DNA of 64,000 bases from Camarhynchus parvulus (lineage: Eukaryota > Chordata > Aves > Passeriformes > Thraupidae). Shown here piece by piece: positions 1-14,100 of this stretch. The DNA is taken from assembly GCF_901933205.1 (NCBI RefSeq), contig NC_044577.1:9435321-9499320 (forward strand). The letters run 5' to 3'. Position numbers and translations under genes: made by a program. Every line of letters begins with the position of its first letter. The stretch's first letter is position 1. The notes under the pieces were generated by a model. The model saw only the letters and a list, made by a program, of their open reading frames with translations, was not told the origin of the DNA and searched no databases.

Positions 1-3000
1 AAATTGTTCTTAACTACAAGTATTAAACTTTAAAAAGAACTGAACACTGTTTTCAAATTCAAATTATTAGCTTCATGTCTCACAAGGATAATAAATCTAT
101 GCATATTCTTGTCACTTTAGCAGAAAGGACAGTATTTGTGCTTTAAAGCTGGAAAGTTAATTCTTGCTAACAAGTGATGGAGAAGATGTCTTGATGGCTC
201 AGAAGTTATACACAAGAACAAAACTTAAAACTCCTATATCCAATACTGATCTAGTTAAAATATTTTGTAGAGTTAGTAATTAAATTTCATGGACAAAAAA
301 AATGCAGCTTGAATCATTAAATAAAAAGATAATCATATCTGGCCAGTGAAGTCCTTTGGTTCACATCTTTGCTAACTGGAATGTCCCACCAAGTGCTGCT
401 ATATATTTCTTCTATCATTGTAACTTTCTGAGGTCTTTTAAAATGCCAGAGTTAAACTTCAGTGGAAGTGCTGGCAGCTGGTTTGGACACTTCTTCATAT
501 TTTAAAAGTTTATCATTACTAAAAGCCAATGCATGTGAAGGAATATTTGCTAATGTTCACGGAACTTTGCATTTTGAACAAAGATATTTATCCATAAGAC
601 CATTTAACTTCCTGTTAGAAATTCAGGTATTTCACCTGATCACCATCAATTTTGAAGATTTTTAAATCCTAAAAAAGGCAAGATGCTAATTTTTTCTTCT
701 ATAAAATGAAGAAAAACATAATTTAGAATGTATCCTGTGTCCTCTAAGATGACAAATTTTACAGAGGTCTCTCTTTTAAGTCAACTGAGTTCATAATTTT
801 GTTGGTTTTAGCAGAATTTTTGATTTAAAAGTGACTTTTAAAATCCATTTTTAGATCTGAATGGTATTCTTACTCAAAAATTAGATCATATTGAAGAAAC
901 AAAAACTGAGCAAGATCTCCAGAGATATCATAGTTCCTATGCTGACTTTTAGAGTAGTTATGTTAAACTGAAATTTCATTAAATTAAACTAGGCACCTCC
1001 TTTTTAGCTGTTATACAATGATGAATGGTGCAAGAAATATATGCAGATGTAATGTAAGTATATGAATTAAGGCAGAAGGAATAGGTAAGAACTAAAATGC
1101 CTGTTTTCAAACTCAGCTTCAGCACAGTCCCATTTTTCCTTATCAGTTTTTCAAGCTAGTTTTGAGACAAGTCCTACAATTAGTGTACAGTTAAAGCTCC
1201 CATTCAGGCAATGGGAACTTTGCCCACTTCCAGGAGTACAAGCTGCAGCACTTGGCCCTAAGGATTTAATAGAGCTCTAATGACTCATTATTGAATGTTT
1301 AGTTTAATAACAACTGCTTATTAAGTGTATTAATCTCAGCTGATGAAAGCAAAATTATTTAGTGAAAAACTGGTTTTCTTTACATTAGTGTGCAATTATT
1401 TAACTGAAAGTTTCAAAGAGACACATCTAATTACAGTGCTGCTTTAAAAGTATTTAAGCATCAGTTATTAAAATATCATTTGAAATATGCTTATGGACCT
1501 CCTGAAGTGTTTAAAAGCAAAATTCTGGTTTCAGATTATTACTTACAATAGGTTTCCTTTCACTAGTTACGAACTTCTTACAAAATCTGCTTAACGCACA
1601 GGATTGAACTGTTTTCTGTAAAACAAAACAAGATGCAAGAATTTCTGTGTGTGCAGAATGTATATGTCTATGCTCAGGCTGAGACTGCTGACTGAAAATC
1701 AAAATTAGTGAGGCACATTTACAAATTAAGAATCCCCTTGCTGAATTGGCATTTATGGGGAAAGCATCTATGAATACTAAAAGAAGTCTGCCAGTCAGTT
1801 CTCTGTAATTAAATAAAGACATTTATCCACAGAAAAACTAATTCTGCTTGCCATTTAACATCTTCAAATATTTGCCCTCAAACCACACATACTTGCCTAT
1901 CAGAAAATATAAAAAAATTATCGTGCTTGTTTACTTGTGTTTTAGTCACTTGGTTTTGGTTTTTTTAGGGATACTTTTTCCTCCATCATGTTTCCAGCAG
2001 TTTATGGATGACAGATAAACAGTGCTCAGGAGTCCCTGCCAAGCTCTGTACACCTGACAAGTATGAAAAGGACCCAGAAGATATCTTTGGTGAGTCATGT
2101 AGCATGTCAAAAGTCTGCTAGAATTCTGGTTGGTCAAAGACACATAAGATATTTGGATAAAAGCAGGCAGAGTCCTGAACAGGCATGTGGATGAGTAGAG
2201 CCAGGTACTTTTCCAGCAACTTTATCCTGCAAAGAAAGGGTGATGTGATAGAGGTGCTCATCTGCTGAACCTGAGCAGGGACAGTAGGAGTCTGACAGTT
2301 CCCAGCCTCTGAAAAAATTCTGTGCCCTATGACTTAGACACGTAAGAGCTGTCCTTGCTGAACTACTGAAGTGCAGCTTTTCAGCCTTGCTCCGTGCTCC
2401 TGCCATGGCTGTGGGGTGTGCAGGAGTGTGCAGGGCTTCATCCGGGAGCTGGGGTGGTGAGAGGGGGTCCTGAGCTTGGCATCTTTTATACCTTCAGGAA
2501 GAGGAATTTTTTTGCTTTGATGGCCTTTCCTGCAGATCCACTCTCCAACACCTCCACACCCAGCCAGGGGACTCTTGGTCAAATGGGCTCAACCCTCTAT
2601 CTTTCTTCCACCCTTCCATCCTCCCCCACTTGATATTAATGTTGTCATTCTTTCTGACTCACACAGTAATCCTGTTGCCTTTTTTCCTCTCTGCCTTCTG
2701 TTCCTTATTTCTCCTGGGGCAGATCTCTGTCCTCCTTGCTCAGGGCTCAGGTTGTGTGCCTGTGTGCCTCCAAGGTCAGCACACAGCCTGGTTGCTCCAA
2801 ACACAGGCAGGAGAGCTGTGGACAAGGAAGGAGTGCAGCAAAGCTGCAGGCTGGCTGGAGTACCTTCAGTTAGAGTTAATTAGCCATAAACCTCCCCAGA
2901 CTGCTCAGCCTGGGGACAGGCTATTGGCTTGTTCTTTAAGATCTCTTGTCATGCTGTCAGCTTTGTGTAAGTAATGACTAAACTGCAGAAGCTCTGAGAC

Positions 3001-6000
3001 TGTTGTCTCTTTCACAAACTGTCTCTCTGATTCACTTTGCTCAATCCTCCATTTTTGCATCCATTTGTTTTTCCCTACTGTAGCAGGATTGCATTTTGTC
3101 CTGTGTTTGTATTGCTCCACCAGGATTAGGGCACCAGGCTCTGACAAGTGTCAGAGTTTTACAAGTGAGGCTGTGGGTTGTTCTTGCTAAAGAGAAAAGC
3201 AGTGTGTCACAGCACTCATCTTTTACTTTACCTGGATCACCATCTCTGGAGCAAGCCCTTCCCTCAAGTGACATGTACAATGCTCAGCTACACACACATG
3301 ACATTTTGGACTTATTTTCCCCAAGCAGAATACTCACAATATGAACACACAAAAGATTAAATATCACATGTGAAAATTTCCGGATTAATTTTTCCAGTCA
3401 AAAAATAGCAGACCAGAAATACAGATCCTTTTCTGTGCAGAAGAGCTAATATGAAAATGGTGCCCAGTGCAGGAGGCTCTAAAATTCATTCTGTCCCAAA
3501 GGCCTTGGTGGCTTTAGCACAGGTATTCTGGATTCTAAGACTTTATGATATCAATTCAATATTCAACTTCCTTAACTTATGTTCTAATTGTAGATTTATA
3601 AGATTTCCAAACCTATAGCTGTACCACTAGACCTGGAGAAGGCTTCTTTGAATAAAAACAAGAAACAGAGAAATAAGGAAAACAGAACAAAGTTTTTACT
3701 GATGTCATTATAACATTTGCTTTCCCAGTAAATAATTATTAGCCTTCTGCTCAAGGTTGTCAGGGGAAGAGCAGTTGGTGTTGAGGCAGCTCCATGGCAG
3801 GTGTGCCTGGGAGCCAGCTGTCAGACTAGAACCACAGTTGCATTCTATTTTCTTCCTCCCAAAAGTATCTAGACACGTGAAGGCAGTACTTCCAAAATTA
3901 CCAGATGCTAGTTTACAAGAGATGTGTCAAAAATAGCCTGTAGCACAGTGAAAATTCAGAATTATGGGGCGTGTGCTCCACACTCCCTTTGCCAAAGCAG
4001 CCATTCTGATTCCTCACCTTTTGTGTCCTGGCTCTGCCTTTGGTACAAAAGGTCTCAGAGAAGGGAATGGTGAGAGATTTTCAGTCTCCTATGAAAATCC
4101 TGACCTAATCACAATGCTGGTGCCTCTTTGGAGCCCTACAGCAGGATGGAAGGGGCTCTTAGATGTGATTATGGGCAACTCCTTGGCACGAGGAGCAGAG
4201 CAGCAGGAGGAGTCCTGGTCCCTGCTGTGAGACCTAAGTGGGTCTAGCACAGCTTTCAGTGTCTCTGCGTGGGAACCCAGCAGGGGAATGGCAGCAGCTC
4301 TTCAACCCTCCACAGGACATTAGAGATGAGTACTAAAAAATACTAGGAAATCACACAGGAGTACTTAAATATTACTTGATCATTAACAGAGTCATTACAT
4401 CAGCGCTGCTCCTGCCTGATGCCGTAATTTAAGAGGTTTCAGCATTTTCATTATAATCAGTAGCAGTTACTTCCTGTGGTTCATTGCCCATAAAATGTTA
4501 ACCATAGGGGGAAAAAAAGGAGACAGAGACTTTGCCATGATGGCAATTAACATCCACTGTGGTGCTTGTGCCTCCCTGAGCTACAAATCACTGGTGGGTT
4601 CTTCATCAGGCTTCAGGGGGCCGCACAAGGCACTTTTGTTTCTGAAAGCTTTTAAGAGAGGCTCTTAACTGAGATTTTTAATGGAACCTGCTCTGAGGAA
4701 GTAGGATGCTTTTCAAGTAGGCCTATGTCTGCTTTTGTTTCTCTTTTCACCAATATTTTAGAGACAAGGTTCTGTATTTACTGGGTTATGTGGGACATGC
4801 AGTAGTGCTTCTACAGTACGGCAGATTCAGCTTCTGTGCAGAACACATTTCTTAAGAGGCTGCAATTTCTGACCTAGGCATTATAGAAAGGGAACTATCA
4901 AGCTCTACTGCCATCAAAATGAAACTTCAAAAAAGTTCTCACATATGAATTTATGTAACAAGCTCTCACACATTTTGCAAATGGGAATGTAAATGATGGT
5001 TCCCATATACCAACCAGATTGCCTGATTAATTAATGCATTACAAGGGAAAAAAGTTTTATGTTTAAAGCAAGACTGGGTGACTACCTCAGTGTATTAGTT
5101 TTTATGGTTTTGATCTGATCTGGGCAAAGAATTACATTCAATCAACTTGAACTGTTTGTATTGATCTGCATAGAAGATTGGGGGGAAAAAGATATATTGT
5201 CTCACTTTCAGCTTTTTCCTGGTTTTATTTGCTTTACAAGAGAGCAATATTTTTCCATGCACAGATTGAGTGCAATGGCTCTGTAAAACTGCCCAGGAGG
5301 CTTCTGCAGCACCATTAGAAGTGCCTTGTCTCTGCTCAGAAGCTGCTGAGAAATACTTTAGAGGAAATGGGGTCCCCCAGAATATTATTCCTACAGCTGC
5401 CATGATGCACAAGCATTTTAAATTCACTTGAAATAATTCTGAGATGTGGTGACTAACACAGGAGTGTAGTGAATTTCTCCTCTAAAACATTCCTTGCCGT
5501 ATGTATGACTGCTTTAGAAATCACATTTCTTGGGAAATCATTTCAGATGAGAGAATTAACATTAGGATTATAATTGCTGGGTTTCAATTTCGTGACACAC
5601 CAGGGGTTTTTCCCTTTTTCTCCCTTTTTCCTGTCTTTCTTGCTTTCTGGACTCCAGTTTTCCAGGAGCATGTTGTGATTGCCTTGAATTCATCTGTTAA
5701 GTGAAATTATCCTCCACTCAGTGAAAGAAGCAGTTGGACTCAACACAGATGTGGGCTGGGGCACACAAGGAAATAATTTGGGAAGTAACTGTGACTTAGG
5801 CTGGAGTTCCTCCTGTTTTCCCTTCACTTGCATGAGCTCAGGAAGAGGTGGGGTACAAAGTGTGCTCTCTGCCATTTTCAGGATGCAGCTGGCCCAGGAT
5901 TGCTTTGCCCTGCTTTGAAGAGGGATTCAGTGGCTACAAAAGATCATGTGAGTGAGAAAGGATAGGCCAAGCATGGAACTGAATCTGTGGCACTCTCCCC

Positions 6001-6570
6001 AGAAAGCCCAAGCAGTGAGAATTCACAGACCATTTATGCAACACCCTTTGCATGAGAGCAGAGGTGAACCTTCCTGAGAATATGAAGGAATCTCCCCTCA
6101 AATTAATGCATGCCATCGAGCTGCTGTAACTGAGAAGGCTGTTTGCTCCCAACTGTTTAACTTTGCCACATTTTGTACCACCTGCAATGACATTTCATTA
6201 CTGTGGAGTGACAGCAGCAGAACCACCATGCAGCTATCAGCAGGAAAGGAAATTAGTGATGTTATGATTAACAAAATAGCTTTGACTTAGCCAATGCTGG
6301 GAAGGCAGACTCCAAAGGAATCAAATACTGCAAGTATCAGGAATGAACTATCAGCACCACCCTGTGGTTCCCTTGCTCTGTTTCCTCCTTGTGTGGGTCA
6401 GAAGGGAAAGGATGAGGCCAGGCAAACTTAAAAGGAAGAGTTTTGTTTCCTTCCAGATTTTGGCCTCTGCTGTTTCATATGGCTGACACTAAAAACTTGC
6501 CCCTCTGCCCTCATGACATGAAAGAAGTCCAAAAAGATATTCAGAAAAGGCAGGAGGTTTTGTGGGACTT
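1..6570. other. AT-rich unique DNA, no gene recognised
   Basis: No convincing exon, RNA gene or known repeat was seen. Short open frames on both strands overlap one another and lack codon character or splice context. A GC-richer patch at about 2150-2900 carries several overlapping short frames, but I recognise no family in it. A perfect 8-bp inverted repeat with a 2-nt spacer lies at 3139-3156. The part around 4350-4520 has homeodomain-type TAAT cores and two CpG sites without repeat character, so it could be a conserved noncoding element, but this needs alignment. Confidence 0.6.
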
Positions 6571-6700
6571 GAGGCAGTAATGAATATGTTTATAATGCCA
6601 GGGCTGTGGGTTTGATTCCAGAATGAGCCATTCACTTAAGAGCTGGACTCCATGATCTTTGTGGGTCCCTTCCAACTCAGAATACTCTGGTGTTCTATAA
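6571..6700 (+). mobile_element. tRNA-Ile-derived SINE with CR1-type tail (TguSINE1-like)
   Basis: The left part reads like the 3' half of an isoleucine tRNA gene: a degenerate anticodon-side TTTATAATGCC, then a B-box-like GGGTTTGATTCC and a terminal GCCA. It is followed directly by a CR1-type tail with TTCACTTAAGAG, GGGTCCCTTCCAACTCAGAA and degenerate octamers (TACTCTGG, TGTTCTAT). This head-plus-tail arrangement is that of the passerine SINE that borrows CR1 machinery for retroposition. The element is 5'-truncated: the A box and acceptor-stem 5' strand are not evident, so it is a dead copy and not a functional tRNA. Divergence in the head suggests an old insertion. No target-site duplication was identified by eye. 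The minus-strand open frame over it is antisense to the repeat. Confidence 0.75.
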
Positions 6701-7941
6701 CATCCTTGTCTGCAGCCAACATTCTGCCCAGTCTTCTTCATGTCTGCAGCTCTTTAAATTGTTCCCACAGGGCACTGCAGTCTGACAGCAAGCTCCCAGA
6801 AACACAACTGAAATTTAATCGTGGTTCTGTCATAGCTTTTACAGGTTTCCTCATTCTTGTAATCTCTGATTCAGATAATTAACTGAAAATGGATGTAAGT
6901 GTGGGGAAAAAACCCTCTCCTGTGAAATTCAACATATGCAACAAGTCCTGTCATAATTAGAGTGGTTTGGTTCTGCAAAGCAGTACACAAATGCTGTCCT
7001 TATTTTAGCAGAGTCTTCATTAAGGTATCAAATTAAGAAAAGAATTATACCAGTTGCATATCCTTATGGTGTAGTTTTCTCTGATATAGCAACTACTGAT
7101 GAAAATTTAGCTAAATTAATGAACTCATATGAAAACAATAAGTGCCATTCAAGAAGATATGTATGAGGCATCAACAGATGTGAGGCTATCTGTGCCTCCC
7201 CCTATACAGCTGATTAGTCAAAACAATCAACAAAATATAGACTGAGCTTCCATACTGGACATTTTTGTTAATAAAGAGGAAAAGTCCCTGTGTATATATA
7301 GGTCACTAAAGTAAATTCAAATGTCCTTTCATTTTCTTCTTTCATTAACAAGTCTTTCAAGGATTTGACTTCTTTCTGTATGAAATTCTGTTGATTTTGG
7401 CTGCATTTCCCTATATTTTCAGAAAATCATATAGTGACATTTACATAACTAATGACTTATATTTAACATCTCCTAAATGATTGATCCTTTCCTTTTGACT
7501 GGATTATGTGACAAGATCCAAATAATATATTTTTTCAAAATACATACTAAGTTTAGGATGCATGTGACCACCTGTAGTACAGGGTGTGGTTACCAACTCC
7601 ACTTTGGTTCACTGGAGCATAAAAAGAACAGCACTGAGGGTGAACTCTAACAGAACACCTACAGCTGACACTCAAAAAGTGATCAGATAATCACAGTCAT
7701 GGCAAATTGCATCATTGGACCAGCCAGCTCAGCAAACTGTCCTGATAAAAACATGTTACCTGCAAGTATTAGACAGTGAACAGCTGGGATCCCAGAACAT
7801 CCTATTCCTCACCATAAAGTACAGGGGAATCTGTACCAAGTCATTTTTATAAAAGTTCAGGTTTCTAGAATTGCTTCCTTTACACACCTCGAATTTGTTT
7901 CAGTTCAAAAGTTTGTTTGAGTTAGATAATATTTAGGGCAG
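6701..7941. other. Unique AT-rich DNA, nothing recognised
   Basis: No known repeat, splice-flanked frame or RNA gene was seen. Composition is uniform and AT-rich. Confidence 0.5.
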
Positions 7942-8130
7942 TGTTGTGGGGGTTTTTCCCACAAGGAAAGACTAAGGAATCTGTGTAGGAGTGTGTCGAA
8001 CTGAGCGATTAGTTTAATACTGCTGAGACTTTATTGTAATATTAATGATGTGTTACAGTGCCTAAGGTCCTGGATAAGCATAATTTATTATTTTAATCTG
8101 AATAAGTAAATAAATAAGAGTAATAGGAGA
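7942..8130 (-). mobile_element. Endogenous retrovirus LTR relic (R-U5 side)
   Basis: Read on the minus strand, an AATAAA signal (plus coordinates 8030-8035) is followed by GTCTCAGCAG and then about 80 nt ending in CCCACAACA at 7942. This is the order expected for the R-U5 end of a retroviral LTR: poly(A) signal, cleavage region, U5 and terminal CA. Two CpG sites inside an otherwise CpG-poor stretch also fit inserted DNA. No primer-binding-site TGG follows the CA end, so it is a solo LTR or a truncated piece. The U3 boundary is not visible and the right coordinate is a guess. No retroviral coding sequence is present. The family was not identified. Confidence 0.45.
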
Positions 8131-11100
8131 GGTTTCTTCCTTAATCTTGTCCGTATTGTGGCATAACCATAGTCATAATAAAATTTAAATATTTTGCATA
8201 TGCTTCCCATTTAAGTACCCACACATATTGAAACTCTGATTTCACTCAAACACTAAGAGAAACATCAAGATGATGAAATTTATTACCAAAGTATATGTTG
8301 CCACTCTAGTAGTTTAATATGAGAGTAAAGAAGGGATTCAGGACACCCTATGGAAATGCAACTACCAATTTCCCTTGATTACAAGATGCTGGCTGATATT
8401 TGCGTCTTGTTTGTGCAGCAAGCCAGTTATGTGTATCAAAATCAGTAATGTCCTGCTTATTTTATTTACACATTTTAAGCACTACATTGCTTCTTTCAAA
8501 CTACTGCATATCAGCTTTTAAAATGTTGTAAAAAGAAATAATTAGCAGTTAATCTAGAAAAATAAATCCAACTCAAGGTTTACATTTTTCCATGTTTTCT
8601 AACCTTAAATTTGTGGAGAGAAAATTACTGGTTTCTTGTTGCTATAATTTTATTTTAATGTGAGTAGAAAACATCTGGCTGTTCAATGTCATCTATTTTA
8701 TGTGTTTAGAAAACCTCCTGAGCATTTTGAGTGCAGGTGTAAGTAGAGTAACTGGTAGTGCAGATGCTGAGCATGACCCTTTCTGTATTTGTCAGAAGCA
8801 TGGAATTTGGGGATGTAACCTGATCACTTATTAGGACAGAAAAAGTAAAACAGCAATTAGATCAGAAGTAGTTTAACAATTAATTCCATCATAGAACTGG
8901 GCATGTTTATAAAACCATATGAATTATGTGTAGGGAAACAGCTTTTGTACACTCACTCCTAAGGCTTACTCAATTGAATGCCATGTCAAAACCAGCCATT
9001 CAAATCTGAGGGGGAAAATTTGACATAAATACTTAAAAAGAAAAAATGCTTTAGTTCAGTATGCTGTGTTCTACACAAAGCTTTTTCATTAAGTTTATTC
9101 TAGAGTGTCTCGGTTTCTCCTTCAAGGAGAATTCCAGTAGAACCTGTGATAGTTCTGGCCACCTAAAGGTGAGAACTGAACAGATGTGAGCCACATACAG
9201 AGTTTTTTGTCATCAAAAGTTGGTCAGTTTAGTTGAATAGGTTCAAGAACACCAGTGGGAATTTCAGCAGATCAAGTTGTCCTCTGTTTGGTCAGAGAAA
9301 ACCATCACCTGTTTAAACTGGTCACATTCCTGAGTTTAAGGAGGGTCTTTATCTCTCTGTTTTGCTCTCTTTATTCTCACCTTTGGAGAAATTGTCTACT
9401 GAATTTCCCTTTCCACAGAGCTACACCACGGATAAAGGATGAGGTCCTGCAGGATATGCAGGGCTATAGAGCCCTACGCTTGCATTTATCTCCTTGCTGT
9501 ATGATTCAGCTTATTACAAAAATTCTTTCTTTAAACAAAACTTCTTTTTCTCTCTTTCCTCTCTTCTTTCCCTTTATGTATCCCATGTGCTGAGGAATGG
9601 TGCCACATCCTTGCCCTGTACACACAGTGCTGTGTCTACAGTGAGATCAGACTTTCAGTTATGCCCAAAAATTACATTTTCAGTAATTATTTCACACATC
9701 TATGCATGTGGTTATCTAGCCAGCTTGAAACCCAATTCTGACTGAGATTATTTTTCTTTCTCTGGCCTTAGTGGAAAGATGCAAGGAAGCAGCTTTAGAC
9801 TGACTTTCAGAAATGAGTCTGTCTTATCAGGAATTAGTGTTCAGCTGAGTTTTGCCAACAAGGCTGCTGAAGTTTGAGGAATATGAGATGCTACAAAGCA
9901 GCCAGATGGCACATGTCAAGGGAAAAGGTGTTGGGGGGCTCTCCTGGTCTGGTGTGATTCTCAGCAAGTACGTAGGATTTTGAATGGAGGGGTTTGTATC
10001 ATTTAGATACATTGGCACTGATTCCCTCTGGAGCTGAAAACAACCAACCAAAATGTCAGGCAAGAGCTCAGCAATTCCTGTGTTTGGGGAAGCCTGGCTA
10101 TAATCTTGACAAGGTTTATCTTAGAGCTGCTTATGCCCAAATCCCAGTAAGGAGGATGGTACCCTTTGATGAGTGCTACAGGCTGGATGGGAGCCCCAGG
10201 TTCAGTTTTGGGGTTTGTTATTGTAAAAGGTCCCTCTCCCTTACCAAGTTTGAATTACTCAAGTGTTGCCACACTCCAGGGTGAAATCTGACTCTTTTGA
10301 ATCTTCATCTGCCCCTGAACCAAACATATCAGTGGAGTACATTGACACCAGCAGCTGCAGGTGTTTGCACTTGCAGAGAGAGGAGGTTATTTCCTTCACA
10401 GAAAACAAGAGTTTGAGTACTCCTGAATTAAACTGTAAGTCCAGCCCAAGCTGGGTGCTGCTGAAGGGTAGTGAGGAAGCACCAAGCTCTGTACAGCAGC
10501 TGGGCTTTCCTCCCAGCTGGCTGGCACCCACTCCAGGGAATGCTCAGCAGGCAGAAAAGCAGCTGAGGCACAATTCCATTCAGCTTGTACTCAGGGCCAC
10601 CCTGTACCCTCAAGAGGCAAACAGCACTGACAGTGCCTATCTATGTGTGGTTCAGAATCACTTCATTCCTTTAGATAAACAGATTTAAAGGAATTACCTA
10701 TTCCTCAACATAATGAAGCCAAGCCTACCATACTCTGTGCTTTCCAGAAACATGACAGTGGGCTTTCCTAAATCAGAAACACAGAAGCATGTGCGATGTC
10801 ATGGTGGTAACTTCCACTGTTATCCATCCATCTGAGACTCCCAGAGCCATTTTGCATTTAGTGAGAAAAAGCAAAGAACCAATGCTTCACTTTGTTATCC
10901 CCTTCTCACCTAATTTCTTTTAAATTTCATTTTCAAGCCTTCCTGCATTGCCGAGAGGTATGTGTCAACAGACCAGAATTAAAAAGGTGACAAACTGTGA
11001 AGAATTAAAACTTCTAATTTAACAGATGAGCAACTGCAAATAACAAAATCTCAGACAAACACAATTTTAATGAAAGGTGACATGCTGGAGACAGGAAGTT

Positions 11101-14100
11101 TTCCCCCTCTCTCTTCATCATGTAACAACAAATTAGTTTAGGAAGCCATACAATAATGCTGTGAATGCAATAACAAATTCATATCCTGTGCTGTTAGTTT
11201 TGTTTGCTTGTTTGCTTTCTGAAACCATATATGACACTTCTTTGGTAATAGTATATTTTCTTCCTACTAAATGTGTCAACATTTGTTCATGTCTGGACTC
11301 GCTCTCATTCATATTACAATCAGGTACAGCTCATATTCCTCACATCCTCAGTGAGCTTTACATTCCAGCTGCTGAGGGATGAGGGGAGGGCTGGCTCTGC
11401 AGCATCCTTTCTGGAGTTTTCTAGCGCCTTGTGATGTAGAAAACTGACTGGGTATATGTTGGCCACTTGCTTTTAATGAAGTTTTCCAGTGTGACAAACA
11501 TCAGAAGGAAAAGTAAACGTGGATATAGATGAACATACTGAACAAGAACACTACTGCTTTTAGGAGGGCTACATCCAGGCCAATCATTAACCCTAGTGGG
11601 TTCCCTGAAGTCAAGCCAAATCCATAACCAATACAAAGTAATGAACCTTTGTAGAAGTTATTGGCTAGCTACACTGATTGCTGTCAATTTGGGATTTTGG
11701 CCCAGTCAAATGTATTCTGCCTATTTAATAAATGAATGCAGAACTCTGAGCACGCACAGCACTTGTTTAAAATGCCAGCAGAGTTTTAAAAGCTCCTTTT
11801 AACTAAACATCACTGCTTCCCTTACTCCAATGGTGTAATTTAGATCGGTGGGTTTTATAGACAATTCACCTGCTGTTGGTGTGTGCCTCTCTGAGGATCA
11901 CACTGGAATAAGTTTTCAGATGTATGCCATTAACCTCAAGTAAGCACAAAGAGAGGCTGAATATCTTCAAATGACTTCATAACAAAATATGTGCTTGCTC
12001 CACAGCAGGTGGTCACCACGTGTAGTCTTAGGAAGAGCCTAACTTAGAATGCATTTTCCTACTGCATACTTAAGGCCACTGAAACAACTCTTTTTGACCT
12101 ACTGTGCCTGAAAGAGTAAAGAATATCAAGGATTTTCTCAAATTATTATTAGTATGTGAACCAAATGACAAAATTTTATCCAGATTCCATGAATGAGATT
12201 TACAACGCAGTGTCTGGGAGTCTTCCCCCAACAGTTCCAAACATGTGTGGTATAAATGCCCCTAGGTAGCAGAGTACCCTAATTTTTACCTTTTCTCTAC
12301 TCATATGCTTGAAAATAACTCTCTCCTTTATTTCCATACTCATGGCAGGTGCCACACTAAATCAGCCAGTGGGAATCTCTCATATGCACCTCTGCCTTAC
12401 TGGGTATTAATGAGGTTTTCCATTTAACTTCCATTGGGGAATGATTTCAAGACTTCAGCATATGGAACTTGCTGTTTAAACTGTTTACAGGTGACACTTT
12501 GGCTCTGGAAATGTAAAGTATATATGACAATGGGGGCTGTTTTCCCATGTAACCCATCTGTGATTAATTGTGTATTTTATGCAATCATCTGAATTTAAAG
12601 CAAAAGCCTCAACTTACACTTTCCTCTCTTGAGACATAAAATATGTTACAGCATGAACCAGCTGTATCTTTTTAGACTGCAGCTAAATTTCATCATAAGT
12701 TAGTCTGTTTTATGCATGTTTGGGGAAAAAGGACTAACAGTTAACAAAATTGTAGAATAAATAATGGAACTGGGGGGTCATTTTGCTTAGATTATACCTG
12801 GTAATTGAAATACCAGGAAGTATTAGCAAGCAAATATTGGCAATTATTTGAAGAAAAAGCTTAGAGGCGTTCCATGTAGAAAAAGGAAAATTATCATTTA
12901 CAACTTCACATTAAGTCAAATGACAGCTATTCTTTTTACATCACAGTTGGACTAAACACAAATATTTCTCACAGCAGCAGTGGTCTGGACTGTTACCTCA
13001 TCGTGCTGACTTGGTACAAGCACAAATCAGAGAGAGACAAACACTTTCTCTAACAGTTACATTAAAGAGAATTAATGATTTCAAGGAGAACATGAGAACT
13101 CCACAGTAATATTTTAATTTTAAGATAGGCAACTGTCTTTGCACCCAGGAAAAATTAATGTCAGGACCTTTCTTTAAGAAATTAACTATGACACTGGCTT
13201 TGTCAGAAAGAGGAAAATAATAGATAGCCCACTAGTTGCTGCTTCCTTCTGTTGCACAATATATTAAATAATAAACCTGAGTGTTAATTCAACTGGGACA
13301 AAGTATAATTTAGAAATTATGTATAAATTAATGCATTCATTTAAATTTAGAAAAAAAAAGCTACAATGCAGAACCATCTGTACTGTGCCATATGTCAGGT
13401 AGAAGGACAAATAAAATTCAAGTAAGATCATTAATATTCTTTCTGGGAATAGTTAGTTTTTTCCAGTATATTAGATTACAGAGATCATTACATTTTTTAA
13501 ACAGGAACATACTGTTGCCATTACTTATGTGTGAGATACAGACTTAATGGGGAATAAGTCACCTAATTAAATATTACAGTATTTTATGAAACCTTCCCCA
13601 TTCCTTAGAAAATTTATAAGCCTAAGCCTAAGAACAAGCTATCCAAGTTCCTAACTCACTTGACTTTTACCCAAAGGAGAAATAGGAGCCCAAGCATAAT
13701 TTAGGATCTGGAATCTTTGCAGGCGATGTTTCTCAATCTGAAAATTCTGGAGGTATAGGGAGAAGGGAGGCTGTGAGTCATGTAAGTCATGAGGACTGCT
13801 GGTTTTTTTGGTTCTGGGGAATCACAGAAAACTTGGAAGCAAGCAGGATCTTGCTGTACAAAACCTTCCTAAAAATCAGGTCTGTTCACTATAGCTAAAA
13901 ATAGAAAGTGCCCTCACTTTGATAAAGGAATTCTCAGAGAACCTGAACAAGGCAGGCAGGCTGCATGTCTGCACAAGTTCCTGAAAAGAGTTGTGGGAAG
14001 AAACCATGAAAAATAGTTTACAAGCACCTGCAGAAGGTAAGACAGAATCACAATGAGACCTTTTTCAACCCAGGCCCTTGCCTGCCTCAACAAGGCTCTA

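Noticed and set aside
6541..6741. Minus-strand frame of 66 codons and tRNA-like sequence
   Set aside because: The frame is antisense to the SINE. The tRNA-like head lacks the 5' half and cannot fold as a tRNA, so no tRNA gene is called.
10263..10688. 141-codon open frame on the plus strand
   Set aside because: No recognised domain and no paired acceptor and donor were identified. It lies in a locally GC-richer stretch where stops are rarer.
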